DNA from: Streptomyces sp. NBC_01235
GTDB taxonomy: Bacteria; Actinomycetota; Actinomycetes; Streptomycetales; Streptomycetaceae
Length of the DNA stretch: 64,000 bases
Direction: 5' to 3'
Assembly (NCBI RefSeq): GCF_035989285.1
Contig: NZ_CP108513.1
Span: forward strand, 992,001-1,056,000
Part shown: positions 45,170 to 53,789 of the stretch, in pieces
Numbering within the stretch: position 1 is the first letter of the stretch
How the letters are laid out: every line of letters starts with the position of its first letter
Notes under the pieces: generated by a model
Told to the model about the DNA's origin: nothing
What the model saw: only the letters and a program-made list of their open reading frames with translations
Database searches by the model: none
Made by a program: the position numbers and the translations under genes

Positions 45170-45525
45170 GTGATCGCACCGGGCAAGGGCGAGCCGGTGC
45201 CGGTGGAGACCGACGTCGTGCCCGATCCGGGGGCGTGGGAGAAGGTGGTGCGCACCCAGCCTGCGGTGTGTCATGCCGACCTCCACTACACGCAGGGCGG
45301 GGTCAGCGACGACTTCCCCTTCCTGCTCCGGCATGAGGCCGCCGGGGTGGTGGAGTCGGTCGGCGAAGGCATCACCGACGTCGCTACCGGGGACTTCGTG
45401 ATCCTCAACTGGCCTGCGGTGTAAGGGAATTGCCGGGCGTGTCTGCGCGGACGGCCGTGCGCCGACCTCGCCAACCGCACCGGCGCACCGGTCTTCCCGC
45501 ACCTGGACGACCGATCGCTGTCATG
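45170..45525 (+). pseudogene. MDR-type alcohol dehydrogenase fragment with nonsense codon
   Basis: This encodes the N terminus of a zinc-dependent (mycothiol- or NAD-type) alcohol dehydrogenase: VIAPGKGEPVPVETDVVPDPG, VCHADLHYTQGG, FPFLLRHEAAGVVESVGEG, GDFVILNWPAV. A TAA at 45422-45424 falls where the first structural-zinc cysteine should be; the same frame then continues GNCRACLRGRPC before fading out. The Rossmann half is absent. From 45526 to 45774 I see no gene. Confidence 0.82.
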
Positions 45526-45774
45526 CCTTTGTTGAGCCACACCGCGCGGGCACCGGCTGGTGGCGGCACGCCAATCATGAGCCTGCCCTGCGGGGCGGCA
45601 TGGGGCAATGCGAGCCCGTGCCGACCGGCACCCTGGACGCTACGGCTGCGGACCGGGCGCCTGGGGTCGATTCAACAAGTCAGAGGCATGCCCGCCGGCC
45701 CTCGCGGAGGACTTGGGAGGTTTTCTTCAGGTGGGTACGGCCGCGTGGTGGCCGGGACCACTCCCGCTCCCCTC

Positions 45775-45797
45775 GAGCCCGCCCGTCAGGCGGGCTC
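45775..45797. terminator. Hairpin overlapping the LacI stop codon
   Basis: Perfect 9-bp arms GAGCCCGCC / GGCGGGCTC enclose a CGTCA loop that contains the stop codon of the minus-strand regulator. A likely intrinsic terminator or 3'-end stabiliser for that transcript. Confidence 0.6.
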
Positions 45798-46817
45798 GGC
45801 CGTTGTGCCGCGGAGGACGAGGCGGGGGGTGAGGACGACCTCGCGGGGGTCGGTGCGGCCCTGGTCGAGGCGTTCCACGGCGGCGGTCACCGCGTAGCGG
45901 GCCTGTTCGCGGGCGCCCTGGCTGACGGTGGTCAGGTTGAAGCAGCTCAGCCGGGAGGTCGTGTCGTCGTCGTAGCCGGCCACGGAGACCTGTCCCGGGA
46001 CGGCCACGCCCGCGCGGGCCAGGGCGGCGAGGACGCCGATGGCGCACTGGTCGTTGAAGGCGACGACGGCCGTCGGCAGGTCACCACCGTCGAGCATCTG
46101 GTGCGCCGCGCGTTCGCCGGCCGCCTCGGTGTGGTCGCCGTGCAACACCCTGATGTGGGCGTCCAGGCCACGGCGGCGCATCGCCGTGCGGTAGCCGCGG
46201 CGCCTGTCGGTGGCGATGACGCCCTTTCCGCCGTCGACGTAGACGATCTCGCGGTGTCCGAGATCGACCAGGTGATCGACGATCTGGCCGACACCGTCGT
46301 CGTCCGCCGTGCGTACGACGTCCAGGCCGACGTCGGCGATCCGGCGGCCCACGGTGATGACTGGCGACTTGCGGTCGAGGGCGGCGAGCGTGTCCGCCGG
46401 GGCGGTCGGGCCGAGCAGGATCAGCGCCTCGCTACGGAAGGCCAGCAGTGTCTCCACGGCGGTGTGCTCGTCACGGGTACGGGTGAGGGTGCTCAGGACG
46501 AGGTCGTAGCCGACCTCCTCGGCGGCCGTGTGCAAGTGCTCGACAAGTTCGGCGTGGAACGGACTGTGGATGTCGACCATGACGCCGAGCAGCCGGGTGC
46601 GCCTGCTGGCCAGCATGCTGGCCGTACGGTCCACCTGATAGCCGAGGTCGGCCGCCGCCCGCAGCACCCGCTGCCGGGTCCGCTCGCTCGGACCGGGCAC
46701 CCCCCGCAGCACCAGGGACACCGAGGCCGTGGACACACCCACCCGCGCGGCCACGTCCTCCAGCCTGGGGCGCTTGTGCGTGCCGTTCCGCTGACGTGCG
46801 GAATCACCCTCGTCCAC
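45786..46817 (-). CDS. LacI-family repressor of the inositol locus
   Basis: A 343-residue regulator: LacI helix-turn-helix with hinge (RPRLEDVAARVGVSTASVSLVLRGVPGPSERTRQRVLRAAADLGY) and a periplasmic-binding-type ligand domain (LLGVMVDIHSPFHAELVEHL, VVAFNDQCAIGVLAALARAG, VSVAGYDDDTTSRLS). I chose the GTG at 46817 because GGGGAGG lies 5 bp upstream and family N termini begin just there. It is divergent from the ABC transporter. The palindrome TTAAAGCGCTTTAA 76 bp upstream, repeated before iolC, is its probable operator. The inducer is likely myo-inositol or a breakdown product. Confidence 0.88.
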   Translation of the reverse strand: MDEGDSARQRNGTHKRPRLEDVAARVGVSTASVSLVLRGVPGPSERTRQRVLRAAADLGYQVDRTASMLASRRTRLLGVMVDIHSPFHAELVEHLHTAAEEVGYDLVLSTLTRTRDEHTAVETLLAFRSEALILLGPTAPADTLAALDRKSPVITVGRRIADVGLDVVRTADDDGVGQIVDHLVDLGHREIVYVDGGKGVIATDRRRGYRTAMRRRGLDAHIRVLHGDHTEAAGERAAHQMLDGGDLPTAVVAFNDQCAIGVLAALARAGVAVPGQVSVAGYDDDTTSRLSCFNLTTVSQGAREQARYAVTAAVERLDQGRTDPREVVLTPRLVLRGTTAEPA

Positions 46818-46892
46818 TTGCGCCTCCCCGCCGAAAACTCCCCGTGCGACACCCTTGACACGCTCACGAAACAAGGCTGATAGTACCAGAAC

Positions 46893-46906
46893 TTAAAGCG
46901 CTTTAA
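46893..46906. promoter_or_regulatory. LacI-type operator TTAAAGCGCTTTAA, copy 1
   Basis: A perfect 14-bp palindrome with the central CG typical of LacI-family sites, in the 272-bp gap between the repressor (minus) and the transporter operon (plus). An identical copy is at 51014. It could serve both autorepression and transporter control. Confidence 0.8.
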
Positions 46907-47089
46907 ATTGTCCTGATGTTCCAACCAAGTCCCGGCCCGGCGCCCACAAGGCGCTCGCCCTCGACTCGGCCGCGCCCCCACCGCGAACGAACCGCGAACG
47001 AAACCGCGGGCACCCCGCGAGCCGCGAACAACAGGGACCACCCGTAGCCGCCTATCCGCCCTTCTCCCGCACAGTGAGGTGCACGCAGC

Positions 47090-48109
47090 ATGAATCGCAC
47101 GCCCCTTCCCCGTTCCCGCAGAACCGTCCCCGTCGTGGCCGTGGCCGCTGCGGCGGCCCTGACCCTCGCGGGCTGTTCCAGCAGCTCAGGCGGAAAGCAG
47201 GCCGACGAGAGCGCGGCCGGGGTCTCCGCCGGCAAGGCCGACACGCCCCGCATGACCATCGCCATGGTCACCCACGCGCCCTCCGGCGACACCTTCTGGG
47301 ACACCATCCGCAAGGGCGCCGAGGCCGCCGCCGCCAAGGACAACGTGAAGCTGATCTACTCCAACGACGAGACGGCCGGCGACCAGGCCAACCTGGTGCA
47401 GAACGCCATCGACCAGAAGGTCGACGGCATCGCGGTCACCCTGGCCAAGCCGGACGCGCTCAAGGACGTCGTCGCCAAGGCGGAGAAGGCCGGCATCCCG
47501 GTCGTCGGTCTCAACGCGGGCCTGGGCGTCTGGAAGCAGCAGGGCCTGCTGTCGTTCTTCGGCCAGGACGAGTCCGTCTCGGGCCAGGCGCTCGGCACCA
47601 AGATCAACGGCACCGGTGCCAAGCACGCGCTCTGCGTCATCCAGGCCCAGGGAGACGTCAACCTCGAAGAACGCTGCGCCGGCGTGAAGAAGACCTTCAG
47701 CGGCAAGACCGACATCCTCTACGTCAACGGCACGGACATGCCGTCCGTGAAGTCGACGATCACCGCCAAGCTCAAGCAGGACAGCTCCATCGACGAGGTG
47801 GTCACCCTCGGCGCCCCCGTCGCGCTGACGGCCGTGCAGTCGGTGTCCGAGGCGGGCAGCAAGGCCAAGATCGCCACCTTCGACCTCAACAAGGACCTCG
47901 TCTCCGCAATCGAGAAGGGCAGCATCCAGTTCGCCGTCGACCAGCAGCCCTACCTCCAGGGCTACCTCGCGGTCGACTCGCTGTGGCTGTACAAGACCAA
48001 CGGCAACTTCAGCGGCGGCGGCGAGCAGCCCGTGCTGACCGGCCCCGCCTTCGTGGACAAGTCCAACGTCGAGGCGGTCGCCGAGTTCGCCGCGAAGGGC
48101 ACCAGGTGA
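47090..48109 (+). CDS. ABC transporter sugar-binding lipoprotein (CUT2; inositol)
   Basis: A 339-residue substrate-binding lipoprotein with a signal ending in the lipobox LAGC at about residue 28, followed by a ribose/inositol-type binding fold (MTIAMVTHAPSGDTFWDTIRKGAE, VDGIAVTLAKPDALKDVV, IPVVGLNAG). It would sit on the outer face of the membrane and deliver the sugar to the permease encoded next. The inositol assignment comes from the downstream iol genes. The stop overlaps the permease start (TGATG). Confidence 0.9.
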   Translation: MNRTPLPRSRRTVPVVAVAAAAALTLAGCSSSSGGKQADESAAGVSAGKADTPRMTIAMVTHAPSGDTFWDTIRKGAEAAAAKDNVKLIYSNDETAGDQANLVQNAIDQKVDGIAVTLAKPDALKDVVAKAEKAGIPVVGLNAGLGVWKQQGLLSFFGQDESVSGQALGTKINGTGAKHALCVIQAQGDVNLEERCAGVKKTFSGKTDILYVNGTDMPSVKSTITAKLKQDSSIDEVVTLGAPVALTAVQSVSEAGSKAKIATFDLNKDLVSAIEKGSIQFAVDQQPYLQGYLAVDSLWLYKTNGNFSGGGEQPVLTGPAFVDKSNVEAVAEFAAKGTR

Positions 48110-49185
48110 TGAGTGTGACCCAGCAGGCTGCGCCGGCGGTGACCACACCGCCGGCCTCCGGCCCCAAGCAGAACGACGGCCGGACCTCTCAACGCCACCT
48201 GGCCATAAGGTTGTTGGCGCGCCCCGAGGTGGGTGTGTTCCTCGGTGCCGTCGCGGTGTACGTGTTCTTCCTGATCACCGCGCCGCCGGTCCGTGACGGC
48301 AGCTCGATGGCCAACATCCTGTACCAGTCGTCGACGATCGGGATCATGGCCCTGCCGGTCGCGCTGCTGATGATCGGCGGCGAGTTCGACCTCTCGGCCG
48401 GTGTCGCCGTCATCTCCTCGGCGCTCACCGCGAGCATGCTCAGCTACCAACTGACCACGAACATATGGGTCGGCGTGATCGTCGCCCTGGCGGTGTCGCT
48501 GGGGGTCGGTTTCTTCAACGGCTGGGTGATGGTACGAACCGGCCTGCCGAGCTTCCTGGTCACGCTGAGCACCTTCCTGATCCTGCAGGGCGTCAACCTC
48601 GCGGTGACCAAGCTGGTCACCGGCAACGTGGCGACCGACGACATCAGCGACATGGACGGCTTCGACCAGGCCAGGAAAATCTTCGCCTCGTCCTTCCAGG
48701 TGGGAGACGTCCAGGTCAAGATCACCGTGGTGTGGTGGCTGGTCTTCGCGGCGCTGGCCACCTGGGTGCTGCTGCGCACCAAGTACGGCAACTGGATCTT
48801 CGCGGTCGGCGGCAACAAGGAGAGCGCGCGGGCGGTCGGCGTGCCCGTGACGTTCACGAAGATCTCGCTGTTCATGCTGGTCGGCTTCGGTGCCTGGTTC
48901 GTCGGCATGCACCAGCTGTTCACGTTCAACACCGTGCAGTCCGGCGAGGGCGTCGGCCAGGAGTTGATCTACATCGCGGCGTCCGTCATCGGCGGCTGTC
49001 TGCTCACCGGCGGCTACGGCTCGGCGATCGGCCCGGTCTTCGGCGCGTTCATGTTCGGCATGGTGCAGCAGGGCATCGTCTACGCCGGCTGGAACCCCGA
49101 CTGGTTCAAGGCCTTCCTCGGCGTCATGCTCCTCGGCGCCACCCTGATCAACCTGTGGGTCCAGCGCACGGCCACCCGGAGGTGA
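48109..49185 (+). CDS. CUT2 ABC transporter permease
   Basis: A 358-residue membrane protein with about ten hydrophobic segments, for example [63 protein letters not shown] and [23 protein letters not shown]. The GGEFDLSAG and [17 protein letters not shown] motifs are typical of ribose/inositol-type permeases. It has its own N-terminal cytoplasmic tail of 35 residues. A single permease gene suggests a homodimer in the membrane. The start ATG 48109 shares a base with the upstream stop. Confidence 0.92.
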   Translation: MSVTQQAAPAVTTPPASGPKQNDGRTSQRHLAIRLLARPEVGVFLGAVAVYVFFLITAPPVRDGSSMANILYQSSTIGIMALPVALLMIGGEFDLSAGVAVISSALTASMLSYQLTTNIWVGVIVALAVSLGVGFFNGWVMVRTGLPSFLVTLSTFLILQGVNLAVTKLVTGNVATDDISDMDGFDQARKIFASSFQVGDVQVKITVVWWLVFAALATWVLLRTKYGNWIFAVGGNKESARAVGVPVTFTKISLFMLVGFGAWFVGMHQLFTFNTVQSGEGVGQELIYIAASVIGGCLLTGGYGSAIGPVFGAFMFGMVQQGIVYAGWNPDWFKAFLGVMLLGATLINLWVQRTATRR

Positions 49186-49193
49186 CCACCCTT

Positions 49194-50060
49194 ATGACCA
49201 CCACCAACGACATCACGCCTGACGGCATCACTCCCGACGCCGCCCCGGTCGTCGAGCTGAAGGCCACGGGCAAGTCCTACGGCAACATCCGCGCTCTGCA
49301 CGGTGTGAGCCTCGCGGTCCACCCCGGCAAGGTGACCTGCGTCCTGGGCGACAACGGCGCCGGCAAGTCCACCCTCATCAAGATCGTCTCCGGCCTCCAC
49401 CAGCACACCGAGGGCGAGTATCTCGTCGACGGCGACGCGGTACGTCTCACCACCCCGCGCCAGGCCCTCGACCGCGGCATCGCCACGGTCTACCAGGACC
49501 TGGCCACCGTCCCGCTGATGCCCGTGTGGCGCAACTTCTTCCTCGGCTCCGAGATGACCAAGGGCCCCTGGCCCCTGCGCCGCCTCGACATCGAGAGGAT
49601 GAAGAAGACCGCCGACCACGAACTGCGCGAGATGGGCATCGTCCTCGACGACCTCGAACAGCCCATCGGGACCCTCTCCGGCGGCCAGCGCCAGTGCGTG
49701 GCCATCGCCCGCGCCGTCTACTTCGGCGCCCGCGTGCTGATCCTGGACGAGCCCACCGCCGCCCTCGGCGTCAAACAGTCCGGCGTGGTCCTGAAGTACA
49801 TCGCCGCCGCCCGCGACCGCGGCCTCGGCGTCATCTTCATCACCCACAACCCCCACCACGCCTACATGGTCGGCGACCACTTCAGCGTCCTGCGCCTGGG
49901 CACCATGGAACTCTCCGCCGACCGCAGCCAGGTCAGCCTCGAAGAACTCACCAACCACATGGCCGGCGGCACCGAACTCGCCGCCCTCAAACACGAGTTG
50001 GCGCAAGTGCGTGGCGTGGACGTCGAGAAGCTCCCCGACGCCGCAGCCGTCTCCTCCTGA
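49194..50060 (+). CDS. ABC transporter ATPase, single-domain CUT2 type
   Basis: A 288-residue ATP-binding subunit: Walker [11 protein letters not shown] near 48, Q loop [13 protein letters not shown], signature LSGGQRQ near 160, Walker [13 protein letters not shown] near 181 and switch histidine in FITHNPHH. Most CUT2 ATPases are double-length (about 500 residues); this one has a single domain, so it should act as a homodimer. The ATG at 49194 is preferred because GGAGGTGA sits seven bases upstream; a GTG at 49182 is inside that site. Confidence 0.92.
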   Translation: MTTTNDITPDGITPDAAPVVELKATGKSYGNIRALHGVSLAVHPGKVTCVLGDNGAGKSTLIKIVSGLHQHTEGEYLVDGDAVRLTTPRQALDRGIATVYQDLATVPLMPVWRNFFLGSEMTKGPWPLRRLDIERMKKTADHELREMGIVLDDLEQPIGTLSGGQRQCVAIARAVYFGARVLILDEPTAALGVKQSGVVLKYIAAARDRGLGVIFITHNPHHAYMVGDHFSVLRLGTMELSADRSQVSLEELTNHMAGGTELAALKHELAQVRGVDVEKLPDAAAVSS

Positions 50061-50094
50061 CCGACTGACCGACGCACCCGGAAGGCACCCCGTC

Positions 50095-50952
50095 GTGAAG
50101 ATCGCCCTCGACCCCTACATGATCCGCAACGTGCCGCTGCTCGAACTCCCCGCCGTGGTAGCCGAGTTGGGCTACGAGTGGATCGAGCTGTCGCCCCGGG
50201 AGGACTTCATCCCGTTCTTCCGGCACCCCCGCGTGGACGACGCGACCGTACGGAAGTTCCGCAAGGCGCTGGACGCGGCGGGGGTCGGCATCTCCTCGAT
50301 GCTGCCGCTGTTCCGCTGGTCCGGCCCGGACGAGGACGCCCGGCAGGCGGCCGTACGGTACTGGAAGCGCTCGATCCAGATCGCCGCGGACCTCGGCGTG
50401 GACAGCATGATCTCGGAGTTCAACGGCCGGCCCGAGGACCCCGACCGCAGCGAGGCACAGTTCTGGAAGTCGCTGGACGAGTTGCTGCCGGTGTTCGAGC
50501 GCGAGGGCATCAACCTCGCCCTGGAGCCGCACCCGGACGACTTCATCGAGAACGGCTACGACGCCGTCAACCTCATCCGCGGGATCAACCACCCCAACGT
50601 CAGCTTCCTCTACTGCGCCCCGCACACCTTCCACATCGGCAACGACGCCCCCGGCATCATCAAGTACGCGGGTGACCTGCTCACCCACGTCCACCTGGCC
50701 GACGCCTTCGACCACACCGCGTCCTCCGGAAACCGATACATCCTCAACCCGCCCGGCACCACGGCCCGCATCCACCAGCACCTCGACATCGGCGAGGGCG
50801 AGGTCGACTTCGACGAGCTCTTCCGCGAGCTGCGGGCAAACAGTTTCGACGGGACGTTGACCGCCTGCGTCTTCGCCTGGGAAGAACGAGCCAAGGAATC
50901 CTCGGTGTTCATGCGCGACAAGATCGCCGAGTACCTGTCCGCTGGGCAGTAG
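50095..50952 (+). CDS. iolH: TIM-barrel sugar phosphate isomerase/epimerase, IolH-like
   Basis: A 285-residue xylose-isomerase-type TIM barrel (IALDPYMIRNVPLLELPAVVAELGYEWIELS, RKALDAAGVGISSM, LALEPHPDDFIENG, HVHLADAFDHTA, IGEGEVDFDELF). The metal-binding glutamate and histidines of the family are visible (LEPHP, HLAD). Family and neighbourhood suggest a step in inositol catabolism, IolH- or possibly inosose-processing; the exact reaction cannot be read off. It starts at a GTG 34 bp after the ATPase stop, in the transporter operon, and ends 107 bp before iolC with an operator between. Confidence 0.78.
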   Translation: MKIALDPYMIRNVPLLELPAVVAELGYEWIELSPREDFIPFFRHPRVDDATVRKFRKALDAAGVGISSMLPLFRWSGPDEDARQAAVRYWKRSIQIAADLGVDSMISEFNGRPEDPDRSEAQFWKSLDELLPVFEREGINLALEPHPDDFIENGYDAVNLIRGINHPNVSFLYCAPHTFHIGNDAPGIIKYAGDLLTHVHLADAFDHTASSGNRYILNPPGTTARIHQHLDIGEGEVDFDELFRELRANSFDGTLTACVFAWEERAKESSVFMRDKIAEYLSAGQ

Positions 50953-51013
50953 CCACCCCCTGCGCCAACCCCCCACCGCCGACAGGTGAGCGCGGGTGTC
51001 GACCAGGCTTCTC

Positions 51014-51027
51014 TTAAAGCGCTTTAA
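51014..51027. promoter_or_regulatory. LacI-type operator TTAAAGCGCTTTAA, copy 2
   Basis: Identical to the palindrome at 46893. It stands 33 bp upstream of the iolC start, so it should control a second promoter for the catabolic genes. The same 14 bp twice in the locus, beside a LacI gene, is strong evidence for a local regulon. Confidence 0.85.
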
Positions 51028-51059
51028 CTGCTTTGATCCATCGAAAGGAAACCAGCGTG

Positions 51060-52034
51060 ATGCCGTTCGAAGTGCTGACCATGGGTCGCGTGGGGGTGGA
51101 CGTGTATCCACTCCAGACGGGCGTGGGGCTGGCGGAGGTCACCTCGTTCGGCAAGTACCTGGGCGGCAGCCCGGCCAACGTCGCCGTGGCCGCCGCCCGG
51201 TACGGCCGTTCCTCCGCTGTGATCACGAAGACGGGCCGGGACCCGTTCGGAGACTTCGTGCGCACGGCTCTGGCCGGCTACGGGGTCGACAGCCGCTTCG
51301 TGGGCACGTCGGAGATCGCGCCGACGCCGGTGACGTTCTGCGAGATCTTCCCGCCGGACGACTTCCCGCTGTACTTCTACCGGCTGCCCAAGGCTCCCGA
51401 CCTGGACATCAGCGAGGGTGAGCTGGACCTGGCGGCGGTGCGGGACGCGCGGATCTTCTGGATCACCGGGACCGGGCTGAGCGAGGAGCCGAGCCGTTCG
51501 GCCACCCTCGCCGCCCTGGCGCACCGGGCCAAGTCGGGACCGACGGTCTTCGACCTGGACTGGCGGCCGATGTTCTGGACGGACCCGGACCAGGCGCGTG
51601 CGTACTACGCGGAGGCCCTGCGCCACACCACGGTCGCGGTCGGCAATCTCGACGAGTGCGAGGTGGCCACCGGGGAGCGCGAGCCGTACGCGGCGGCGAA
51701 GGCGCTGCTGGCGGCCGGTGTGGAGCTGGCGGTGGTGAAGCAGGGCCCGAAGGGTGTGCTCGCGATGGACCGGGACGGTTCGGCCGCCGAGATGCCGCCT
51801 GTCCCGGTGGACGTGGTCAACGGCCTCGGTGCCGGTGACGCGTTCGGCGGGGCGCTGTGCCACGGACTGCTGGCCGGCTGGGACACCCGCCGCACCGTCT
51901 CCTTCGCCAACGCCGCGGGCGCGATCGTCGCGGGCCGGCTGGCCTGCTCCGAGGCGATGCCGACCGAGGCCGAGGTCGACACCAAGCTCCGCGAGGCGAC
52001 CCTCGCCCCCAACGATCCTCAGCGAAAGGTGTGA
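51060..52034 (+). CDS. iolC: 5-dehydro-2-deoxygluconokinase
   Basis: A 324-residue PfkB-family sugar kinase that phosphorylates 5-dehydro-2-deoxygluconate (DKG) in the inositol pathway. It has LTMGRVGVDVYPLQTG at the start, GKYLGGSPANVAVAAARYG, the PfkB N-terminal signature, FDLDWRPMFW near 165, and the catalytic NGLGAGDAFGGAL near 258. The ATG at 51060 follows AAAGGAAAC; a GTG one codon earlier is possible. It begins the second part of the iol locus, directly behind operator copy 2. Confidence 0.93.
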   Translation: MPFEVLTMGRVGVDVYPLQTGVGLAEVTSFGKYLGGSPANVAVAAARYGRSSAVITKTGRDPFGDFVRTALAGYGVDSRFVGTSEIAPTPVTFCEIFPPDDFPLYFYRLPKAPDLDISEGELDLAAVRDARIFWITGTGLSEEPSRSATLAALAHRAKSGPTVFDLDWRPMFWTDPDQARAYYAEALRHTTVAVGNLDECEVATGEREPYAAAKALLAAGVELAVVKQGPKGVLAMDRDGSAAEMPPVPVDVVNGLGAGDAFGGALCHGLLAGWDTRRTVSFANAAGAIVAGRLACSEAMPTEAEVDTKLREATLAPNDPQRKV

Positions 52035-52038
52035 CGAC

Positions 52039-52911
52039 GTGCTGTCCGAGAACGTGAGCCGGATCGTGGCCGCCCGGGTGAACGACCCCGGCGCCATCGC
52101 GGCAGCAGCCGCGCGCCGGGTGAAGGCCGCCTCGCTGCTGGGCGAGCACGGCAAGGCAATGATCGTCGCGGCGGACCATCCCGCGCGCGGCGCCAACGGC
52201 GTCGGCGGCGACCCCACCGCGATGGCCGACCGCTCCGAGCTGCTGGACCGCCTGTGCACCGCGCTGGAGCGGCCCGGAGTGACGGGCGTGCTGGCCACCG
52301 CCGACATCCTGGAGGACCTGCTGCTCCTCGGCGTCCTCGACGGCAAGAGCGTCTTCGGTTCGATGAACCGGGCCGGGCTCGCGGGCTCGGTCTTCGAGAT
52401 CGACGACCGCTTCACCGGCTACGACGCCGAGACCATCGCCGGGATGGGCTTCGACGGCGGCAAGATGCTCACCCGTATCGCCCTGGACGATCCGGCGACG
52501 CCGTCCGCGCTGTCCGAGACGGCGCGGGCCGTCAATGAGCTGAATGACCGTCAGCTCATCGCCATGGTCGAGCCGTTCCTCTCCTCCTGGCAGGACGGCC
52601 GGGTCCGCAACGACCTCTCGACGGATGCCGTGGTGAAGTCGGTGACGATCGCGTCGGGGCTGGGCCGGCGTACCGCCTACACCTGGCTGAAGCTGCCGGT
52701 CGTGGACGGCATGGAACGCGTGCTGGCCTCCTCGACCCTGCCCGCGCTGCTGCTGGGCGGCGAGGTCAAGGACGCGGAGGCGGCGTTCGCGTCCTGGGGC
52801 AAGGCGCTCAAGCAGCCGACCGCGCAGGGCCTGGTCGTCGGCCGCTCGCTGCTCTACCCCGGCAACGGCGATGTGGCCGGTGCGGTGGACAAGGCGGTGA
52901 GCCTGCTGTGA
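52039..52911 (+). CDS. Cgl0159-family (beta/alpha)8 protein of the inositol pathway
   Basis: A 290-residue protein with an aldolase-type barrel (GKAMIVAADHPARGANGVGGDP, FGSMNRAGLAGSVFEIDDRFTGYDAETI, WLKLPVVDGMERVLASSTLPALLLGGEV). The family is named after a Corynebacterium gene found in the same inositol cluster. Its likely role is the aldol cleavage of DKG phosphate, replacing IolJ, because no other aldolase is present; this is inference. It starts at a GTG at 52039 five bases after the iolC stop and ends in a GTGA overlap with iolB. Confidence 0.85.
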   Translation: MLSENVSRIVAARVNDPGAIAAAAARRVKAASLLGEHGKAMIVAADHPARGANGVGGDPTAMADRSELLDRLCTALERPGVTGVLATADILEDLLLLGVLDGKSVFGSMNRAGLAGSVFEIDDRFTGYDAETIAGMGFDGGKMLTRIALDDPATPSALSETARAVNELNDRQLIAMVEPFLSSWQDGRVRNDLSTDAVVKSVTIASGLGRRTAYTWLKLPVVDGMERVLASSTLPALLLGGEVKDAEAAFASWGKALKQPTAQGLVVGRSLLYPGNGDVAGAVDKAVSLL

Positions 52912-53789
52912 GCGACACGAGCAAGTACCACCTTCCGAAGGGGACTTCGGCCGACGGCCCCTACGATCTCCTGGTCACGCCCGAGTCGGCGGGCTGGGAA
53001 TACTCCGGCCTCAGGATCCTGACCCTGGGGCCGGGTGAGGCGCACTCCCTGTCCACCTATGACTCCGAGTTCCTGGTCCTGCCGCTGACGGGCTCCTGCA
53101 CCGTCACCACGGACGGCATCGCCTTCGAACTCGAAGGCCGGACAGGCGTGTTCGCCTCGGTCACCGACTTCGCCTACCTCCCCAGCGGGTCGGAGGCCCT
53201 GATCAGCAGCGCGCAGGGAGGTCTGTTCGCGCTGCCCTCCGCCCGTACCGAGCGGCGCGGTCTGCCCGCCCGGTACGGGCGCAAGGAAGACGTGCCGGTG
53301 GAGCTGCGGGGCGCGGGCGCGTGCTCGCGGCAGGTCAACAACTACTGCCTGCCCGGCACGTTCGAGGCCGAGCAGCTGCTGGTGTGCGAGGTCCTCACGC
53401 CGGGCGGCAACTGGTCCTCGTACCCGCCGCACAAGCACGACGAGGCCCGGCCCGGCGAAGAGTCGGAGCTGGAGGAGATCTACTACTTCCAGGTCGCCGG
53501 GGACGGGAACGGCTTCGGCTACCAGCGGGTCTACGGCACCCAGGACCGGCCGATCGACGTGCTCGCCGAGGTCCGCTCCGGCGACACCGTCCTGATCCCG
53601 CACGGCTGGCACGGGCCCTCGGTCGCCGCGCCCGGCTACGACCTCTACTACCTCAACGTCATGGCCGGCCCGGGTCAGGAACGCACCTGGCTGATCTGCG
53701 ACGACCCCGCCCACGGCTGGGTGCGCACGACGTGGGCGTCCCAGGACATCGACGACCGGCTTCCCTTCGAAGGACCCAACGAGCAATGA
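52908..53789 (+). CDS. iolB: 5-deoxy-glucuronate isomerase
   Basis: A 293-residue two-cupin metal enzyme that converts 5-deoxyglucuronate to DKG. It shows YSGLRILTLGPGEAHSL, the metal-binding YPPHKHDEARPGEESELEEIYYFQV (two His and a Glu) near 175-198, and IPHGWHGPSVAAPGYDLYYLNVMAGP near 230 with a further histidine. GTGA overlap with the aldolase-fold gene upstream and ATGA overlap with iolD downstream. Confidence 0.95.
   Translation: MSDTSKYHLPKGTSADGPYDLLVTPESAGWEYSGLRILTLGPGEAHSLSTYDSEFLVLPLTGSCTVTTDGIAFELEGRTGVFASVTDFAYLPSGSEALISSAQGGLFALPSARTERRGLPARYGRKEDVPVELRGAGACSRQVNNYCLPGTFEAEQLLVCEVLTPGGNWSSYPPHKHDEARPGEESELEEIYYFQVAGDGNGFGYQRVYGTQDRPIDVLAEVRSGDTVLIPHGWHGPSVAAPGYDLYYLNVMAGPGQERTWLICDDPAHGWVRTTWASQDIDDRLPFEGPNEQ

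Noticed and set aside
45550..45770. Possible small gene between the dead alcohol dehydrogenase and the LacI gene
   Set aside because: Open frames exist but none has a family signature or a start with ribosome-binding site.
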